From CAIQQQ01 sp040399685 (lineage in GTDB: Bacteria; Pseudomonadota; Alphaproteobacteria; Acetobacterales; Acetobacteraceae), in NCBI GenBank assembly GCA_040399685.1, contig JBBART010000021.1:23799-87798 (forward strand): 64,000 nt of DNA. Reading direction: 5' to 3'. Position 1 is the first letter of the stretch; every line of letters starts with the position of its first letter. This document shows, piece after piece, positions 61,731-64,000 of this stretch. Under the pieces are notes generated by a model, which was given only the letters and a program-made list of their open reading frames with translations, ran no database searches and was not told the origin of the DNA. Position numbers and translations under genes: made by a program.

Positions 61731-61753
61731 TTGCATCGATGCAGATCTGACAT

Positions 61754-64000
61754 CTGACATGGTCGGGCGTACGGCGGCTGGTCTTTTGTTGCGTATTGGC
61801 GTTCGCAGCCCTTCCTGGGTTTGCGCAAGCCATGCCCGACGGCGTCGTTCCCATTCGAGTGGGCGATCATGCAGGATTCGTTCGTATTGTGTTCGACGTG
61901 GATGATGGCGGCTCTGTTCCCGTGGAGCGGACAGGCGATCTGCTGATAATTCATCTGCAATCGCCGTCTTTAAGTCCGGTAGGTCGGCCGCCACGCAATG
62001 TCCGGTCTTTGCGCAGTGATCCGGACTCTGTCGCGATTGAAATTATGCCAGGCGCCGGAATACGCCGGATGATTGTAAATAATCACCTGGTGATTGACGT
62101 GTTGGATCCACCAACCGCACAAGCGACCCAACCGCCACAGCGCGTTGTTGCGCCAATACGCCCTACACCCATTGCTCGGGCCACGCCAATGGCCGAGGTC
62201 ACGCCGAGTTTGGGAGTGCCAGGCGTCGCCGCGCGACCCGGTAGCGATGAGCCGGCGCTAGACGCCAAGGCGCGCCCAGCTATTGCTGCTTCTGATGTGC
62301 GCCGCCTAGATGTTGCTCTAACGCCGGTCAAGCCGCCGATAGTGACTGAGATCAAACCCCCAGCAAGTCCGCCGCTTCCTGTCGAGGACAAGGTGGCTGC
62401 TCCCTTGCTCGTTCCTGAAGCCAAGCCGCAGCGGGATAATGTGCCGGACCCTCTCTCAGCACGAGTGTTTCTCGTCAACGACCCTGGTCCAGGACACACC
62501 TTTGTGGTTCCGTTTCCGGCCAATGTGGGAGCTGCCGCGTTTCGCCGGGGGGCAGACGTCATCGTGGTGTTTGATGAACGTAAACCCATTATGTTAGAGG
62601 GCTTAAAGGGCGATAGCGTATTTGGTTCCGTGACGGTGCAGCTTCTGCCTGCTGCTACCGTTATGACGATCCCGCTCGCTTTACCTTTTGAGGTGAGGCT
62701 GGAGCATCGGCCCGCTGGCTGGCGCGTCACAGCCATTGGCGGCAACGCTGCGCCGGCGGCGCTCCGCTCCATTGTTCCGGAGTTGAGCAATGGCCATGTC
62801 AGCCTGTCGGCTGAGGCGCCAGGGTTGGTGGTGTCTGTTTCTGACGCCGCAACGGGTGATCTTCTCCTGGTCGGTACGCAACGCCAGGCAGGGCAGGGTG
62901 TGCCCGTAACTCGACGGTCGCCGGATTTTACGCTGCTCCCAACGTGGCAAGGCGTCGTCCTGCAAGCGCTCTCGGACACAGTCGCTCTGCGTGCGACAAC
63001 CAGCGGCTTTGAGATCGCAGCGGACAGCGCTGGCAACGCCCTCTCTTCGTCCCAGCAGCAGATCGCGTCGGGTGCTGCCGCTGAGGCGAGTCAGATGACC
63101 AGGGCTTTTGATATTCCAAACCTTCACACGGACGGTCTCTTGCGCCGAATGCAAGGCGCCGTGGTGGCTGCGTCTGCGACGCCTTTGCAAACGCGAGGCG
63201 ATGCGCGGCGTGACGTTGCTGCGAGCATGATTGCTCTTGGACTTGGTGTTGAAGCGCAGTCAGTTCTGGGACTTGCAGCATTGGGCGATGCCCGGACGGA
63301 CGGGCAAGCTGACACGCGAGGCCTCTCCGCCATCGCTGGCCTGTTGGCGGGGCGTCTTGCCGAGGCAGACGGACTCGATGATCCGCGTCTTGATGGCACG
63401 GATGAAATTGCCTTTTGGAGAGGCGTTCGGCTGGCCATGCGACCGGGTAACGAAGCCGCTGCGGCACAGGTGTTTGCGGGAACGACACCGCTGTTGCTCT
63501 CCTATCCGGCCGAACTGCAGAACCGGCTGTTGCCGAAAGTGGCTGAGACGATGGCCTTGGGCGGGCAGTCAGAGGCAGCGAAGCAGCTTTTGGATACACG
63601 AAAGCTGGACCCATTGCTGGATCTGGCGCGCGCCTACCTGCGTGAGGCAACAGACGCAGATCCTGCCGAAGCGTTGGCTATCTTGGATCGGTTGTCGCAG
63701 TCGCCTGACCGTCTTGTCCGTTTCAATGCCGTTCGTCACGCAGTCGAATTGAGACTGGCGCGTGGTTTGGCAACACCGTCGCAGGCTGCTGATACGCTGG
63801 GAAAAATGCTTTTCGCGTGGCGTGGCGATGAACGAGAGATAGAACTGCGACTGCGTGTTGCCCAGTTGCTGGCAGATTCGAAGCAATGGCGGCAGGCACT
63901 GGCCTTGTTGCGAGAGACGGTAAGCGGCTGGCCCGATCAAAGTGCTGGATCATGTCCCGCCCCGTGGTGTAGCAACGTCGCTGCCGAGCAGGGCTGGTTG
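61754..64000 (+). CDS. Secreted/periplasmic AMIN-like plus helical-repeat protein (partial, runs off window)
   Basis: A frame stays open from 61751 to the window edge, about 750 codons, so the C-terminus is missing. The first 25 codons encode a signal peptide (TWSGVRRLVFCCVLAFAALPGFAQA). No ATG or GTG precedes that signal; CTG 61754 or TTG 61796 must start it, or ATG 61832 starts a leaderless form. Residues about 28-110 (VVPIRVGDHAGFVRIVFDVD) resemble an AMIN-like beta domain. A Pro-rich linker follows, then a second beta-rich region. From about residue 430 onward come helical TPR-like repeats (SMIALGLGVEAQSVLGLAALGD, AEALAILDRLSQSPDRLVRFNAVRHAVELRLA). Similar large proteins often follow cheZ in Rhodospirillales; the function is unknown. 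Confidence 0.7.
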   Translation, partial: MTWSGVRRLVFCCVLAFAALPGFAQAMPDGVVPIRVGDHAGFVRIVFDVDDGGSVPVERTGDLLIIHLQSPSLSPVGRPPRNVRSLRSDPDSVAIEIMPGAGIRRMIVNNHLVIDVLDPPTAQATQPPQRVVAPIRPTPIARATPMAEVTPSLGVPGVAARPGSDEPALDAKARPAIAASDVRRLDVALTPVKPPIVTEIKPPASPPLPVEDKVAAPLLVPEAKPQRDNVPDPLSARVFLVNDPGPGHTFVVPFPANVGAAAFRRGADVIVVFDERKPIMLEGLKGDSVFGSVTVQLLPAATVMTIPLALPFEVRLEHRPAGWRVTAIGGNAAPAALRSIVPELSNGHVSLSAEAPGLVVSVSDAATGDLLLVGTQRQAGQGVPVTRRSPDFTLLPTWQGVVLQALSDTVALRATTSGFEIAADSAGNALSSSQQQIASGAAAEASQMTRAFDIPNLHTDGLLRRMQGAVVAASATPLQTRGDARRDVAASMIALGLGVEAQSVLGLAALGDARTDGQADTRGLSAIAGLLAGRLAEADGLDDPRLDGTDEIAFWRGVRLAMRPGNEAAAAQVFAGTTPLLLSYPAELQNRLLPKVAETMALGGQSEAAKQLLDTRKLDPLLDLARAYLREATDADPAEALAILDRLSQSPDRLVRFNAVRHAVELRLARGLATPSQAADTLGKMLFAWRGDEREIELRLRVAQLLADSKQWRQALALLRETVSGWPDQSAGSCPAPWCSNVAAEQGWL

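Noticed and set aside
61723..61905. Small plus-strand frame starting at the end of cheZ
   Set aside because: It overlaps, out of frame, the signal peptide of the larger secreted protein and ends after 60 codons with an Arg/Ser-rich shadow composition.

Overview
The window is about 64 kb of high-GC DNA, almost completely coding, from an alphaproteobacterium, most likely Rhodospirillales and perhaps Acetobacteraceae. The placement rests on the gene families present: class I lysyl-tRNA synthetase, UPF0262, FliX, a single-cysteine DksA, DUF6489, DUF6468/MotE-type flagellar proteins and an HpnL-like protein. It is inferred from gene content, not from a search. I found no rRNA, tRNA, CRISPR array, insertion sequence or prophage.

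Layout, left half. 1-5.2 kb: end of an Ugp-type (glycerol-3-phosphate family) ABC importer (ugpA tail, ugpE, ugpC), then an aminotransferase, a P1/DmpA-family peptidase and an HpnL-like membrane protein. 5.2-8.8 kb (minus): a three-gene ferric-iron importer with a perfect 7-1-7 Fur-box-like palindrome upstream. 8.9-11.1 kb: a DUF1932 dehydrogenase and an FAD oxidoreductase. 11.1-14.7 kb (minus): an MprF-like flippase with a truncated synthase domain next to class I LysRS; then a DinG-type helicase. 18-21.3 kb: an orphan family-5 solute-binding protein divergent from a gamma-glutamyltransferase. 21.4-28 kb: a six-gene operon (binding protein, two permeases, mutarotase, short-chain dehydrogenase, GH31 glycosidase). 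The GH31 enzyme carries the K-E-R-W-Y residue set of sulfoquinovosidases, so the operon is best read as sulfoquinovoside uptake and first-step catabolism.

Middle. 28-36 kb is mixed housekeeping and transport: an MFS exporter, a degenerate HtrA-like protein, a rhodanese, an HD hydrolase, a DenD-type dehydrogenase, a ClC channel, a cyclase-family hydrolase and a sodium:proton antiporter. 37-42.3 kb is a tight six-gene cluster of CoxG, MoxR/CoxD, CoxE, a split XdhC pair and a molybdopterin-binding/nucleotidyltransferase fusion. This is the maturation kit of a molybdenum hydroxylase, without its structural subunits. 42.3-46.4 kb (minus): a DUF2272 lipoprotein, MtnA, UPF0262, DUF983 and an N-carbamoyl-D-amino-acid-hydrolase-like nitrilase. 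47.1 kb: a histone-H1-like Lys/Ala-rich protein behind the only long gene-free stretch (714 bp). 48-49.9 kb (minus): OtnC and OtnK, which pair with DenD in tetronate catabolism.

Right end (51-64 kb): a flagellar block. The minus strand carries flgI-flgJ(N)-flgN and flgF-flgG-flgA-flgH. The plus strand carries fliX, dksA, fliL, fliM, a DUF6468-like gene, motE, cheY, cheZ and a secreted repeat protein cut by the window edge. Both minus-strand operons have exact sigma-54 consensus promoters (TGGCACG-N4-TTGC), with CGGCA/TGCCG elements 65-105 bp upstream of the predicted start, as expected for a FliX/FlbD-type hierarchy. Base composition falls sharply from within fliM to the end of cheZ.
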